64,000 nucleotides of DNA from Dallia pectoralis (GCA_029465975.1 CM055747.1:9585390-9649389), one strand, 5' to 3'. Positions 1 to 11,830 are shown, numbered from the stretch's first letter. Notes: generated from the letters alone by a model not told the origin. Program-made: numbers and translations.

Positions 1-358
1 TACTTCCAACTAAGTGGACCGCCACTTTTCTGAAGGCTTGCTTAAGTGTTCTTGGAGTGTTTGTGCACCAGGGAGCAATTTTCCTGTTGCGTATTGCTTT
101 TAATTTTTAACGGTGCCACAGTAAATAATGTCTGACGAAGTGTTTTATTTAAATCTTATATTAGATGTATTAACTGTACCATCTTTAGCATCTCTCAACA
201 AGAATGCAGAGTCTGAGCCCTGGAGCCGTCTCTGCGGCAGGTCCCAGCAGCTCCACCCCGATGTTGGCTATTTGATGGTGGGGGTACGGTGCTGTCCCCC
301 CCTTCAACCAAAGGTCAGCCTGGCTCATCTGGAAGCCATTCCATTGATGGGGGGGTAC
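1..358 (+). mobile_element. possible 3' end of a Gypsy-like LTR retrotransposon
   Basis: A short open stretch ends in a G-rich tract at about 347-356 that resembles a polypurine tract. It is followed at 359 by TGTCAC, the same six bases that open the two better-supported solo LTRs in this window. The reading frame just before the tract contains a short Gln-Pro-Gly-Ser-Ser-Gly stretch of the kind found at the end of fish Gypsy polyproteins. No protease, reverse transcriptase or integrase is visible because the window begins here. The 3' end of the supposed LTR could not be placed, so this is a weak call. Confidence 0.35.
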
Positions 359-1394
359 TGTCACTGCAAGGTGAAGAACTCATGTCTTTACCCTGTGTTT
401 CCCGGTATCTTTATCACCACGCAGCCCTGGACCAATTTCCTTGTTGGTCTTGTCTAACCATTCCCACCAGGTCCCAACCAGTAAGTGTATGTTCCCTAAG
501 TTCCCCAAGTCTTTGTGCTTCATTGTTATGTGTCAGGTCTACACCGTGTTGAGTTTTATATGTGTAGAACTCTAAAACATAGACCTGTTTTGTGTTTAGT
601 TAATTGCTATGTTTTTTTTCCATTCCAGTACAGTATATGTTTCGCCATTCAGTGTTTTTCTTTAATTAAAACCATTGAACGAAATATCTGCCTACATAGC
701 ATTAGAGTAAAATGTACAAATGGCCCATTAGCAGACATATTATTTAAATTTTTTACAATATGTAAGTTAAAAGGGTTGGCAAGAGCATACTTTCCAGCCA
801 TGTTCTAATGTATTCTAATGCAACCCAGAGTTACCCAAACTAACTGTATTCCAATATTACAAAAACCAAATCCGTGATCTGGGTCTTTCAGCTGTATCGA
901 ATGCAATTCACATCATGTGATCGATTGCAAGTGGGTCTACTGACTTGTCATGGCTGTCACTCAAAATTGCTCTTGTTAATCCCACCCCCACAATAAAACA
1001 GGGCCAAAAGTTAAGTTGTAAAAACTTGCAAATGATAAAAGACGAAGTGAAACTGAAAAGAAAAACATCCACTTAATGCATCCAATTAATGCATTCAGAA
1101 TATTTTTTTATTAGTATCATTTTATTAAACAATAACTTTTTTGTATTGCCATGTTTTAATTTACGAGTACAAATATATATCTTAGGTTCAAGTCTTTTTA
1201 CAGCCCATACATTCGGCCCCAATCTGGCTTCATAAGAAGATGATAAACTAAGGATTAGTTGTAATGTCAATGTGAGATGTCTTAGTGGTAGTGATTGTTT
1301 GTTTGTTGTTTTAGTTTTGGTTATCTATGTTCAGTTTGCAGTTCTGTGTCATTATTAGTTTCACCTGTGGCTCTCACAACAGTTTAAAATTACA

Positions 1395-1800
1395 TTCTCT
1401 ATTTAACCCTGTCTTGCACACTGTCCTTTTGAGGTATTGTGGGTTTTGTGCAGGAACAAAAGGGACGGTGGATCATTTGTGTGAGAACCTCCTTCCCTCA
1501 GCCTGGATGGGGCCATGTACCAACACATTTTGTGTGAGAACCTCCTTCCCGCAGCCAGGGCATTGAAAATGAGTCGTGGATGGGTATTCCAGCATGACCC
1601 TTGACCCAAAACATATGGTCAAGGCAACAAAGGAGTGGCGCAAGAAGAAGCACAGTTGCCTAGCCAGTCTCCCGACCTTAATCCCATAGAAAATCTCTGG
1701 ATGGACAGGAAGGTTCGAGTTTGCGAACATCAGCCTCAAAACCATAATGACTTAAAGAGTGGACAAAATCCCTTCTGAGTAGTGTGCAAAACTTTACTGT
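1395..1800 (+). mobile_element. Tc1/mariner transposase remnant
   Basis: Broken plus-strand frames between about 1555 and 1760 match the C-terminal half of a fish Tc1 transposase. The most telling piece encodes the motif SPDLNPIENLW, which holds the final acidic residue of the DD34E catalytic triad. Just before it is a frame-disrupted copy of the block that normally reads DNDPKHT. A 26-base stretch (1480-1505 and 1531-1557) is locally duplicated with small differences. There are frameshifts and stops, so the copy is dead. Confidence 0.75.
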
Positions 1801-2800
1801 ATAACATCTATAAACATTTTGTGCATCTTTTCACACAGCATTGTTTTGCCGCACTTCTACTGGGTCTAATCTCTCTAATCTCTCTCAAGTCGACGTGCCG
1901 TAATTACATTCTGCTATAAATTGCCCGTTGTGTGTTTGTGGTAGATACGTCATTGTACGACTTTGTTCATTTTACACTGTTAACTCACCAGTATAAGGCA
2001 TTTCACAGAACAATTGATAACTATACCCAGTAGACCCAGTATACTCTCTGGAAAATAAGAATATTTGTGGTTTAGCTGTAAGATCAAAAGGTAAGCTACC
2101 CTTGCTGTAATAAAATGGCTCTGGATTTCAAACGATAAAAGAATACAAATATATTTTGTGTTACAGATATCGATTGATAGGAAATTCACTGTAAATTATT
2201 AGGTAAGTCATGTTGGGTTTGTGTTTTACATTGCAATCCTACACTCGAAACACTAAGATATATTTGTTTTACTGTATCTTGCATGTTTAAAAAACGTTTG
2301 AATGGTTTTTGACTTAAATTGTTTGTGCCACTAACTAAAAAATAGAATTAAATGTAAATTACAATTGTAGCTGGAAACTGTCGATTTTTATGAATGAACT
2401 ACATTAGATAATTGTTCAGAGGCCCATTATCAGCAACCTTCAGTCCTGTGTTCCGTTGGCACACTGCGTTTGCTAATCCAAGTTTATTATTATAAAGGTC
2501 AAGTACATCATTTGAAAACCCTTTGCAATTATGTTAGCTCGGCTGAAGACTGTTGTGCTGATTAAAACAGCAGTAAACTGGCCTTCTTGAGACTATTCGA
2601 GTATCTGGAGCATCAGCAATTGTGGATGTCAAGAAACAAATAACTTTTTTAAGAGATGTAACAGTCTATTCGTGTTATGAGAAATGTGAGCTATGCCATG
2701 TGCAAACTGAAGATCTTGTACAATGCTGTGTACTACTCCCGTTACAGAACAGTGAACTGGGTCTAACCAGAATAGAAAGTGGACTTGGAGGCAGTGGTTC
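1801..2800. other. AT-rich intergenic stretch, nothing recognised
   Basis: No splice-consistent exon, RNA gene or recognisable transposon was seen here. The stretch is AT-rich and its short open frames look random. Confidence 0.5.
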
Positions 2801-2802
2801 AG

Positions 2803-3030
2803 GGAGGTAGTGGCTCAGTGACTTGAGTGGGTTGTCTATCAATCGGAAGGTTGGTGGTTTGATCACCGGTTCCTCCTGGGAAATTGTCGAGGTGTCCATG
2901 AGCAAGACGCCTAACCCCAGCTGCCTTACATGGTAGACACGGTTGTCAGTGTATGAATGGGTGAATGTGAGGTAGGATCTGTAAAGAGCTTTAGATAAAA
3001 GCGCTATATAAAGCGAAGCATTTACCATTT
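2803..3030 (+). repeat. tRNA-derived SINE
   Basis: The head has an A-box-like TGGCTCAGTG and a B-box-like GGTTTGATCAC with tRNA-like spacing. The tail carries the hallmark of teleost SINEs: a GAATGGGTGAATGTGA-type motif followed by AAAGCGCTATATAAA near 2997-3012. The 3' end abuts the next Tc1 remnant. Confidence 0.75.
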
Positions 3031-3850
3031 TGGAGCAACTGAGCAAGAGGACAGATACATTAGTGGATTTAGTTTGACAAACAATTGCCTTAAATGCCCT
3101 CAACTGGCAGCTTCATTAAATAGTACCCACAAAACAACTGAAATTTGTACTAAAAAAGTTAAAAGGATCTTTAAGGAAGGCTATCACTCTACTTTGCAAC
3201 GCCATGCCACACCGCATGGACGCCGCTTGATTGAAGCTAATTTCCTCCTACAACAGGACAACAATCTGAGGCAAAACTCCAAATTATGCAAGAACTATTA
3301 AAGGTAGAAGCAACCAGCTGGTATTATGTCTATAATGGAGTAGGGAGATTCAATGGATCGCAGCCCTTTTTAGCTGTGGTGGACCCATCTTGATTGTACG
3401 GTACGTAAGAAGTGCCTGGTATGCCAACCCAACTTGTGTCTGGTGCTTCAGGAAGCATGTGGTGAAATCTCTTCAGAATACCTTAACAAATTGAAAGCTA
3501 GAACGCCAAATTGTCACGGTCTTGCAGGGTGAAGTGCAGAGGCAGCGAGATGCAGAGTTGGATAATCACATTAAAAAGAACTAGGCACAGTAATAGACGT
3601 AACGTACAAAACAGAAACAATCCCAAGCACCCGTGAACTTAACCAAGGACCTTAAATAGCCTAATAAAACGTCTGTGCTCCTAATTAACACAATACACAG
3701 CAGTGCTCTCCCTTAACACCCTGTGTACAACAAAGCTTACCCATATGTGACACAAATGTTGTAATTGGAGCAAATGGAGGATTGTTTATCAAAATCAGTT
3801 TGAAGATTGCAATATTTCCCTTTCATACCCATTTCATGTATGTTTTTATG
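3031..3850 (+). mobile_element. Tc1-like transposon remnant split by an LTR insertion
   Basis: The segment begins with the leader of a fish Tc1 element (GAGCAACTGAGCAAGAGGAC region). Plus-strand frames around 3180-3300 encode a QQDN-type block followed by a Ser-Lys-Leu-Cys-Lys-Asn-Tyr tail. Around 3450-3505 the frame reads EISSEYLNKLKAR, a Tc1 transposase C-terminal block. The coding stretch stops at 3511 and resumes at 3753 with a Val-Ile-Gly-Ala-Asn-Gly-Gly motif. The gap is filled by the 241-bp LTR listed separately. Frameshifts make the transposase inactive. Confidence 0.75.
3512..3752 (-). mobile_element. solo LTR nested in a Tc1 element, 5-bp target duplication
   Basis: The 241-bp insert starts TGTCAC and ends GTGACA. 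It is flanked by CAAAT at 3507-3511 and CAAAT at 3753-3757, a 5-bp target-site duplication typical of LTR retrotransposons. Read on the minus strand it carries a TATTTAAG promoter-like box near its middle, which suggests a minus orientation. No internal retroviral domains are present, so it is a solo LTR left by LTR-LTR recombination. It interrupts the Tc1 frame, so it is younger than the Tc1 copy. Confidence 0.8.
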
Positions 3851-4254
3851 TAAAACAAAGAAGTGACCCCAGTCTTTTAAACGGGTAGTGTCAATTTTTC
3901 TAAATAAAAGCAATAATTTTTCAAATTTTTATCCAGAATTGCCATTACATGCTGTGAGTTTTTGGAAATCATTCATCGATGTTTTTATAGACGTATTCAT
4001 TCTCAACAATTGGTCGGTCTGTTTAATTAGAAATGAGGAGAGCCGTTGCAGCCACTCCTCACACACTAAAGAGCCGTTGGTGTTGGAAAATGTAATCACT
4101 GACACCATGACATTCTTTGCCATTTGTCTAAAGGAAGGACTTAAACTTATAATGGATATATAGGTCCATCTTTCTCCCTGTATTAATAATTTTTTTCACG
4201 CCATTAATCTGTATTTATATAAGAAAAAAGTATGAAGGCTTGGAAAATCCGAAG

Positions 4255-4620
4255 CATACCACATCATCTATAAACGCAGTGTGATGGCATGGGCATGCAT
4301 GGCATTCAATGGCACTTGGTCACTAGTATTTATTGATGATGTGACAGAAAAACGAAGCAGCTGGATGAATTCTGAAGTGTATATATTATATATGCGTTAA
4401 TTGTCTGCTCAGATTGAGCAAAGTTTTTTGGATGGTGCCTCAATTTACAGATGGTCAATGAACTAAAACAAACTGCAAAAGCAACCCAGGAGTTTAAGGC
4501 AAAAAAGTGGAGTGTTCTTTAATGGCCACGTCACTGTCTAGAGCCATCCCTGCTATCCTGCCCAATTAGGACAACAGTTTAGGCTGAAGATAAGCCTAGA
4601 AGCCTCCATGTCCTTAGGTC
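4255..4620 (+). mobile_element. Tc1/mariner transposase remnant (second family)
   Basis: Plus-strand frames with frameshifts recall the middle of another fish Tc1 transposase. At about 4285-4385 the frame reads MAWACMAFNGTWSLVFIDDV and then a Ser-Ser-Trp-Met-Asn-Ser-Glu-Val-Tyr stretch. At about 4450-4530 a block reads QTAKATQEF followed by KAKKW, next to where the DNDPKHT triad residue should be. Stops and indels show that it is inactive. Confidence 0.7.
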
Positions 4621-5785
4621 CTGACACAGGTTCACCATTTTTTTTACTTTTATAAGTCACCTCGGTGTTTCAATAGTTTGGTGCAGTGTTTCAAAGCTTT
4701 TGGCAACAAAACTCCATACTAATAATTTAAATGGGGGTGATCACATTGTTATCCTAACCCATGGTAGGAGTGGTCTCCTTGCCCTGAACTGTTTTGTTTT
4801 TCTTAGTTTGGGGCTCAAGTCCCACAATAAACCTCCACTATAATGGCTGCGTTAGCCTAAACAGTCAAGAAGTATGCCTACCTCTGTTTCTAGCTACCGT
4901 ACAACAAAATAAATGTTGACGCAATAAATATACGTACTACGTACGAGCACAACACATGCAGCGCGGCAGATGGTGCAGATTGAAATTACAGCAAGCCAGA
5001 AGCTTTCTCTAGCACAAGATGAAATATAAAATAATCTACCACCATTTGTTCTGTGTAGCCTCCATTGAATTGTGTAAAGCACGCCTCAAGTCTGTCCAAT
5101 TCATTCTGTACTTTTGCATCCTTGTCTCCTCCTGTATTTTATTGTGGGTCGGCTTTTCTGTCATCCCTGAAAAAAGAGGAATCGAGGCCAAAGGCAGGAT
5201 ATTTGATTAGACAATTTATTTACAAAAGTGTAAGAAAATTGTAATTTTTTTCAATCGGACGCAGCCCAGATACGGCTAGGCCTGGCTTGAAAAAAAAGAG
5301 GGCAAGGCCAGAACAAAGATTTGGAAGACCATGACTACATGTATTAAGTAAATCATGGGAACCAGGTGTCAAACGATGGCACAAGAGGGTCCGGGTGGTT
5401 TGAAGAAGGGTGTGGTCCTTGGGACCGATGGTAAGGTGATGTTGACTGGTGGTGCAGAGTAGATAGAGAAGGCTGAACTGCACCAAGGAGAACCGTGACA
5501 CTTATCAAAAAAAGTTATGCATGTGCTTTCTGTGAACATAATGTATTTCAATGTGAAACATGTCTTTTTAGATGTTCATTGTATTCAGTCAATGTATGTT
5601 TTGATAATACATTGTTGTTTTCTGAGTGGGGAGCTAGTGTCACCATTATACTTATTTAGTATACTTATCGAGTACCAGTGTCTAAAATGTTTTAAATGTA
5701 TTTAATATCAAAATTGTATGTCCAAATTTGTGTTTTGTCCCTCCTCAATTTAACTGCTGGTGTGGGAGAGTCAACTAAAAGTAAT
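4621..5785. other. intergenic stretch, nothing recognised
   Basis: Several short open frames occur, but none has splice context or a recognisable family. Bases 5640-5720 are AT-rich. Confidence 0.5.
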
Positions 5786-5786
5786 A

Positions 5787-5890
5787 CACTCACTGGCCAT
5801 TATATTAGGTACACCAATCTATTTTAGTGGAGGACCTCCTTTTGCTGCTTAAAATGACTTTTGCTGCTTAAAATGAGTCAATAAGTATTT
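5787..5890 (+). mobile_element. terminal fragment of a mariner-like element
   Basis: The sequence ACTCACTGGCCATTATATTAGGTACACC at about 5788-5816 is a common fish mariner-family terminus, here with small changes. It runs into a local direct repeat of about 20 bp (ACTTTTGCTGCTTAAAATGA, near 5835-5875). The rest of the element is missing. A related but more decayed terminus is at 13469-13525. Confidence 0.55.
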
Positions 5891-5978
5891 ACCCTGCAGT
5901 TATTTATTTATCTTTATCAGATATTCAGTTTAATAATAATTCTGTAACTTTGTATTTTTTTGCTCAGGGAGAAGAGAA

Positions 5979-7436
5979 ATGATACTACTTCTGTTAGCTA
6001 CATTTCCGGTGGTGATAACATTGGAACAAAGTAATATTTCGATTTTTTTAAAGCAGAGAAAGTACTCCATGAACACCTGCTGGCTCAAGATAATATTGTA
6101 TTTTATTTTCAGGAAATGCTACGTTCTGCAATCTCACTCAGGAGAGTGGTGATCAACTGTGTTATGGGGCTTTGGGAGGATCTTTGTCTTTTCAAATGAC
6201 AAAAAAACAAGCTAATGAAACAGTTACGTTGAAAAAAGATGATAAACGTATTGTTAAAACCGGAGAAGACTGGAGATTGAAATTGCCACAGGAGTATGAG
6301 AATCGCTCTGAGTTCTTTAATACATCATTAAGACTTGAACGTCTTAATTATAACGACAGTGGACACTACCAATTGGATATATACAATTTTAGTGGAACGT
6401 TGATTCGCAAAGTCAAAATGAAACTTGACATACAAGGTACAGAAACAATGTTTCTTTTTCTTATGCATAGATCGTAATTTCTTTCTTAAAACATGAGAGA
6501 AAAAAAGAACGATAAAAGAAAGTTTCCCATTTAATTGTAAGTGCATCCTACTGTGACAGTGTAACTTTGAATGTTTGTTTGTGTCTGTCAGACATGATAT
6601 CAGAATCCAGATTGTCTTCCGTCTGTTTGTCTCATGGAGAGATTGTAGTCACATGTAACGCAACTGGAGACCGTCTCCGGTTCAGTTGGACCCTAAACAG
6701 TCAGATCCTGAACAGGACTGTAGCTTCTGGTGAAAACTACAGCAGTGTTAGCACCCTGAAGGCTGACGTGCCTGGAGTCCTGACCTGTATGGTTCAGAAT
6801 GAAGTTAGTAGCAGCAACTCTACTATTACTCTCCCGACCTGTCCAGGTATTGTCAGTACAGATTCAATCCTGCAACATAGAAATAATTTTCTACATTTGA
6901 CTGATCTGTTTATTTCATTGATTGGTGTATTTGCATGCACACATCTTTTCATTTCTACCATTTAATTCTCCTCTCAGTATTCTATATCTATATCTCTCCA
7001 CAGTTTTCTCCACTCTGCTCAGTTTTATTATTGTGACAGTGGCCATAGCTTTATCATTTGGAACTCTTCTTCTACTCATCACAGTAATAATGTGTATAAA
7101 GAGACGATGTATAAAACTTATATATCCAACCTCAGGTAAATGCTACCTTTTCTTCTTTTTAATATGCACCTATTGTTATTATTATGGTTGTTGTTGTTCT
7201 CAGACTTTTGCTGTTTTCCCTAACCATGTTTTGTTGTTTTAGGGCAATATGCTGAAGTTGTTTTTAGAAGTCATGACGTAGTGAAGAAAGATGCTACAGC
7301 AACCGAGGCAGTGGAGTATGGACGAATCAAAATTGATGCCAGTTCTTCTCCGCGACAGAGTTTAGACAGTCATGGTTCCATGGAAAAGTCCAACCAGACA
7401 CAAGAGAAAACTCTAGTAACTTTCAGCACTGAGTGA
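5979..7436 (+). CDS. CD2/SLAM-family-like immunoglobulin receptor 1
   Basis: Five exons join with GT-AG sites, all in phase 1: 5979-6030, 6113-6436, 6592-6846, 7004-7135 and 7243-7436. They give 318 codons plus a stop. Exon 1 encodes a hydrophobic signal peptide. Exon 2 is a V-type Ig domain (about residues 18-125) with a DSGHY strand-F motif. Exon 3 is a C2-type domain (126-210) with four cysteines, the two-disulfide pattern of CD2/SLAM membrane-proximal domains. Exon 4 is the membrane segment (about 214-241) followed by basic residues. Exon 5 is the tail, with the ITIM-like motif VEYGRI at 278-283. CD2/SLAM proteins are leukocyte adhesion and co-signalling receptors that often bind relatives or themselves; which member this is cannot be told. 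The start was chosen because it opens a signal peptide with a matching donor. A CD48-like name is an alternative, but the tail argues against a GPI-linked form. Confidence 0.85.
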
Positions 7437-7546
7437 ATACCAACAAACTGTATGATAGTTCTCTGGTGTATGTTTAAAATCCATCATTTATTTTACATCA
7501 GCAGCTCTCACAATGTGCGATTAAATTGTTCATATTTGCTTTACTC

Positions 7547-7552
7547 AATAAA
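7547..7552 (+). terminator. polyadenylation signal of receptor 1
   Basis: A canonical AATAAA lies 111 bases after the stop codon of the first receptor gene and before the solo LTR, so a short 3' UTR is likely. Confidence 0.6.
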
Positions 7553-7576
7553 ATGGGTATGAGTTTATCTCATAAC

Positions 7577-7938
7577 TGTCACGAGTGAGGATTCTCCCTC
7601 CCTGTGTGTAATTAGTTGGGAAATGGGTTTAGCTTATTGCACACACCAGGTGGGGTTTTTGTAATTAGGTTGGTATTTAAGTTGAGCGTTTGCCTTTCAT
7701 ACGGTTGGTTATTGTTTCCAGTTTACGAGTGATATTGACGAGTTGTATATGAAGACGTGCTGTTGAGTGAATGTGTTTTATAAGTCGCTGTGTAGCGCAA
7801 TATTATTTCATTCATCAAGTTTGTGTTTTCACCATTTTGGTTTGTTTTACGTTTCTTGTTGAAATAAACATGTTGTTTAAACGGATACCTGGCTTTGCAT
7901 ATGGCTTTCCTGCACTACACCTCCTGCGATTTGTGACA
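7577..7938 (+). mobile_element. solo LTR of a Gypsy-like retrotransposon
   Basis: The 362-bp unit begins TGTCAC and ends GTGACA. It is flanked by ATAAC at 7572-7576 and again at 7939-7943, a perfect 5-bp target duplication. Internally it has a TATTTAAG box near 7673 and an AATAAA signal near 7862, in the order expected for U3-R-U5 on the plus strand. No coding region is attached. It lies just downstream of receptor 1. Confidence 0.88.
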
Positions 7939-7943
7939 ATAAC

Positions 7944-9290
7944 TATGAATTCACTAAATGTAATGTAAGTTCAGGTAGAATTACGGTGAGCAAAAAAGGC
8001 AGGGGTTAAGGTTACGGTTTAGGCTAGGGACAAGCACAGACCCTGGTCAAATGTCCAGTAAATGCATTAAGCCCATTTGAAAGGCAATCTTAGCTCTGTT
8101 TATTGACTTGAATAATTACATGTTTTGCTTCTAAGACATGTTTAAGTGTAAATTTCCCCATAATGTGCACTTCTTTCACATTATTGTGCTAATGTTATAA
8201 ATGACACTACATGTACTTTACAATATTGGTTGAGCAGGCAGAGCGGACAACAATGTGGACAACAAACCAAAAGGACAACATAAATACATACATTTTATTT
8301 CGAAAAAGGTTTCCAACGTAACACGGCCTCCAGAAATGTCAAATAGATCCTCTTAATCATTATCACTGAAAGACTAGTCAGGCTAAGAAACACTGTGATA
8401 CAGTGCGTTTAATTACTCGATTTGACAACTACAAAATGACAAAAGTGAGAAAAATTTACCAAAAGGTGAGCAAAGGGTTTTTAAAATACAGCCTAGTCAC
8501 AGTCTTAATAATAATTTGTTAAACGAACATAAAATAGCAAAATTGCAAAACACAGAACAAAATTAAGTCTAAAAATAAAGATATACTCTAACTACGATCT
8601 AACATATACATTTTCCTCCCCACAATGGCATCTGGGGAAATGTTACCAAGCATACCTTTATATGATATAGCTTTCACCTAACCATTGACACTTGCATATC
8701 ACGATGGGCTGCAGACAAAATGCATACTTGGAAGACACTTAAATGTTTTACCGATGAGTAACAAACAAAGCTTTCCCAACAGGAAGTGGAGTTGTGGTAT
8801 TTTCCACCACCCTCTAGAACCATTATTTAGGGTCATGCTTTCTGACTTGACTCCTTTTACTTGAACACAGAATTACATAGACTTTTACATTAAGCTATGA
8901 CAAACATATAGTATCGAATGTGAATCTAAACTGAATGTAAAATAGTCAGCTAAATTGAGGCTTACTAAATGTATTTAAAACAGTTCCAAACATAAAATAA
9001 CACATAGCAACAGCAAGCTAAATAGCTTAGTTGATCACCCAACTGAAAACTGGTGTGCGTAATCTGAACAACTCATAACCGAAACTAAAAGTTGGCCAAC
9101 CAAAAACCTTATACCTTAAGGTCCTAAAACTCCTCCCTCTACATTCTGTCATCTTCATGAGCATGTTCCGCTTCATAGCTTTTTTATTTACAACTGCGTT
9201 AGATTTTCATTGTACGAAATGATGCTATATTATTAGGTGCATTTTACAAATAAAAGTCTTTGACCTTTCTTCAGTCCAGGGGTAAGCCAA
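7944..9290. other. AT-rich intergenic stretch, nothing recognised
   Basis: No exon-like frame or recognised repeat was found. The sequence is AT-rich. Confidence 0.5.
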
Positions 9291-9294
9291 GGAT

Positions 9295-9480
9295 GAAATC
9301 ATAGGTGACTAGGCTTGTAACGACTCACTCAAGCCACGATGCGATGAGATTCACGGTACTGATGTCCCAATACGATTTTCTTGTTTTTTTTACAAAATGA
9401 GATTTACGACAAAATATAAGTTAGTTTCTTTTTTATTATTTCTCACTCAAGTGAAATTGATTTCTTTCTTACAATATTTG
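9295..9480. repeat. decayed interspersed repeat
   Basis: The stretch CTTGTAACGACTCACTCAAGCCACGATGCGATGAGATTCACGG resembles a widespread fish DNA-transposon-derived repeat that carries clustered cacgat/cgattc words. Its ends could not be placed. A short (CA)n tract lies downstream at about 9741-9756. Confidence 0.35.
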
Positions 9481-10023
9481 TTTAATTTGATACTATTCAC
9501 ACCGATAAAACTTTTTGATTAGGGTAAAAAAGGGCAAAAAAAAAAGTGTAAGCTATTATACAATAACATACATTTCATCATAACTTCATGCTGCACCAAA
9601 TGCAGCATCACTACCGAGAGTTACAACAACAACATTATACCTTGTTACAAAAAGTGCTCTAAAAACAACACTGTAGAGAAGTAACCACAAGTCTGATGGA
9701 AAAAACTGTCTCTGTATTTCTTATTTTATCACTTTCAGAGACACACACACACACACGTAGGCCTACACATACCATTTCACTATTTTTATCTGTCCTTATT
9801 GTCATTTACAAGAATGATAGAATGATAAAGCATTATGTTCTACCATGAAGACCACAATGTCAGAAATGAATCCAAAAAGGGATGTACTACAAAATGTGTT
9901 GCAAGAACTACCAATAGGTACTGTAACTGTTCTATCACAACCGTTTTACAATACATTGTGGCATGATAAGATCAAGATCACGTAGCAAATACTATTTGGT
10001 ATAAACAAGTTGGTCATCAAGAA

Positions 10024-10347
10024 CAGGGGAGGGCAGATATTTCAGCTCAGGGGCTACATCAGCACTTTGAAATTATATGAAGGGTCACATTTGTTATGTA
10101 ATTTAATTTGTTGATTGTAAAAGATTTGTGGGCCAGAAAAGGGCAATAATTAAAATGGATACACATAACATATATACAGGAGGTGTGTTATATCTAAATA
10201 ACTTTAATTCAGATTCAGATTCATTACAATTGGACTGCCAAGTTATTTTATACTTCCTCTCAAAACTGTTTTAATACCTTCCGTCGGCCTGATGGTATTG
10301 CCTTGAGGGCCGGATTCGGCCCGCGGGCCATAGTTTGCCCACCCCTG
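10024..10347 (-). mobile_element. hAT-type MITE with 8-bp target duplication
   Basis: The 324-bp non-coding element starts CAGGGGAGGGCAGA and ends TTTGCCCACCCCTG, imperfect terminal inverted repeats of hAT type. ATCAAGAA at 10016-10023 is repeated exactly at 10348-10355, giving the 8-bp duplication expected of hAT elements. A second copy in the opposite orientation lies at 22049-22314. Confidence 0.9.
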
Positions 10348-10769
10348 ATCAAGAATGTGGGTAGTTTAAATAATATTTCTATGTTTACATGTGATCACAT
10401 GAATTATAATCAACACAAGTGTACATTTTTATATTTTGATGATGTTGTATTTGAAATTTCATTGGTGGGGGAGCAAATGTAATCCAATTCTGGAATGAAC
10501 CATATATATTTATTCATGAATCAAACAACTAATATACTCTGATATTAAAAGATGTACCTTTAGTATTATTTGAGTATATAGTATTTAGAGACTTGCGTCG
10601 TGCATAAATCACTGTACAAATGTTAGGTTTGATTTTGACTTGTTATATTGCAAATATCTTCCCTTCAATATCCTCTCCTGTACCGTTACTATATGCCAAA
10701 TAACAGCATCAACAGTATGTTACTGCTGTTTGGAAACCAACATCTATGTGAGGATTCTGTCATCCCCAA

Positions 10770-11830
10770 TAGGCTGGTTACCGAACTCCATGAACTTGGG
10801 ATGAGACCCTCTCTTTGCAACTAGACTTCCTAACCAACAGATCTCAGTCTGTCGTTTTGGACAACCTCACTTCCTCCACTCTGACCCTAAACACCGATGT
10901 CCCTCAGGGCTGTGTGCTTAGCCCAGTCTTGTACTCCCTCTTTACCCATGACTGTATCCCTGTACACATCTCCAATACCATTGACAAGTTCTCAGATGAC
11001 ACCACGGTAGTTGCTCTCATCAAGTACAATGATAATGCAGCCTACATAGAGCAGATCAAGCACCTAGTGGCTTGGTGCACAGATAACAGCCTGGATAACA
11101 TAAACACTGATTCTGGATTACAGGAAGTAAATAATCTGTATCCATGTCCCTGTTGTCATTGATGAGACCATGGTGGAACGGGTTGCCCTCATCTCCATCG
11201 ACCTATCCTGGTCCCTCAACACCTCATCCTTGGTCAAAAAAGCACAACAGCACCTGTACTTTTAAGGAAGTTGAGGAAGGCCCAGATACTTTCCAACATC
11301 CTGGTAAAATATTTCTGCTGCCCAGTCGAGAGCATTCTAACCAACTGTGCCACAGTTTGGTGCAACAGATGCTCAGCGGCTGACAGTTTTGTTCGCAAAG
11401 GCTGTTAACCTGCTGAACTTTGAAACTCTACGGTAACCTTTTATGCACACTGCTACCTTATTTACTTGATTATGCCATTTGCACAATTGATCCTGTGGTA
11501 CTCCTCACTGCTACCTCTTGCCGCACACACTGCCAGCCTATATATTACGTTTGCACAATTCTTACTGTTGTACTATCCATTTACCACTTGCACCAATGTT
11601 TTCCGCTTGTATTGCCTTCTGCACATTTGCAATTTGCTACATTGTAGAATTGAATACCTGCATATTTACTTATCCATGTCAATTGCACATCCTTACACCA
11701 TCTCATTTGACTCATACATTGGCACAATGACACACTGCCCCGAATATGAATTTTGCACTGCTTTTTGCACTTCTGGTTGGATGCAAACTCTATTCCATTG
11801 TACTGTACTTGTACTGTAGTTGAAGTTAAT
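10770..11830 (+). mobile_element. non-LTR retrotransposon (L2/CR1/Rex-like) 3' fragment
   Basis: A plus-strand frame at 10815-11162 is the palm and thumb of a LINE reverse transcriptase. It reads VPQGCVLSPVLYSLFTHDC and then FSDDTTVV, which is the catalytic FADD box with Ala changed to Ser. The frame shifts near 11150. Pieces from 11160 to 11400 (LSWSLNTSSLVKKAQQ and then VESILTNCATVWCN) are the region after the thumb. The following 400 bases, rich in TGCAC words, are probably its 3' UTR. The 5' part is missing, as is usual for truncated LINE copies. Confidence 0.8.
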
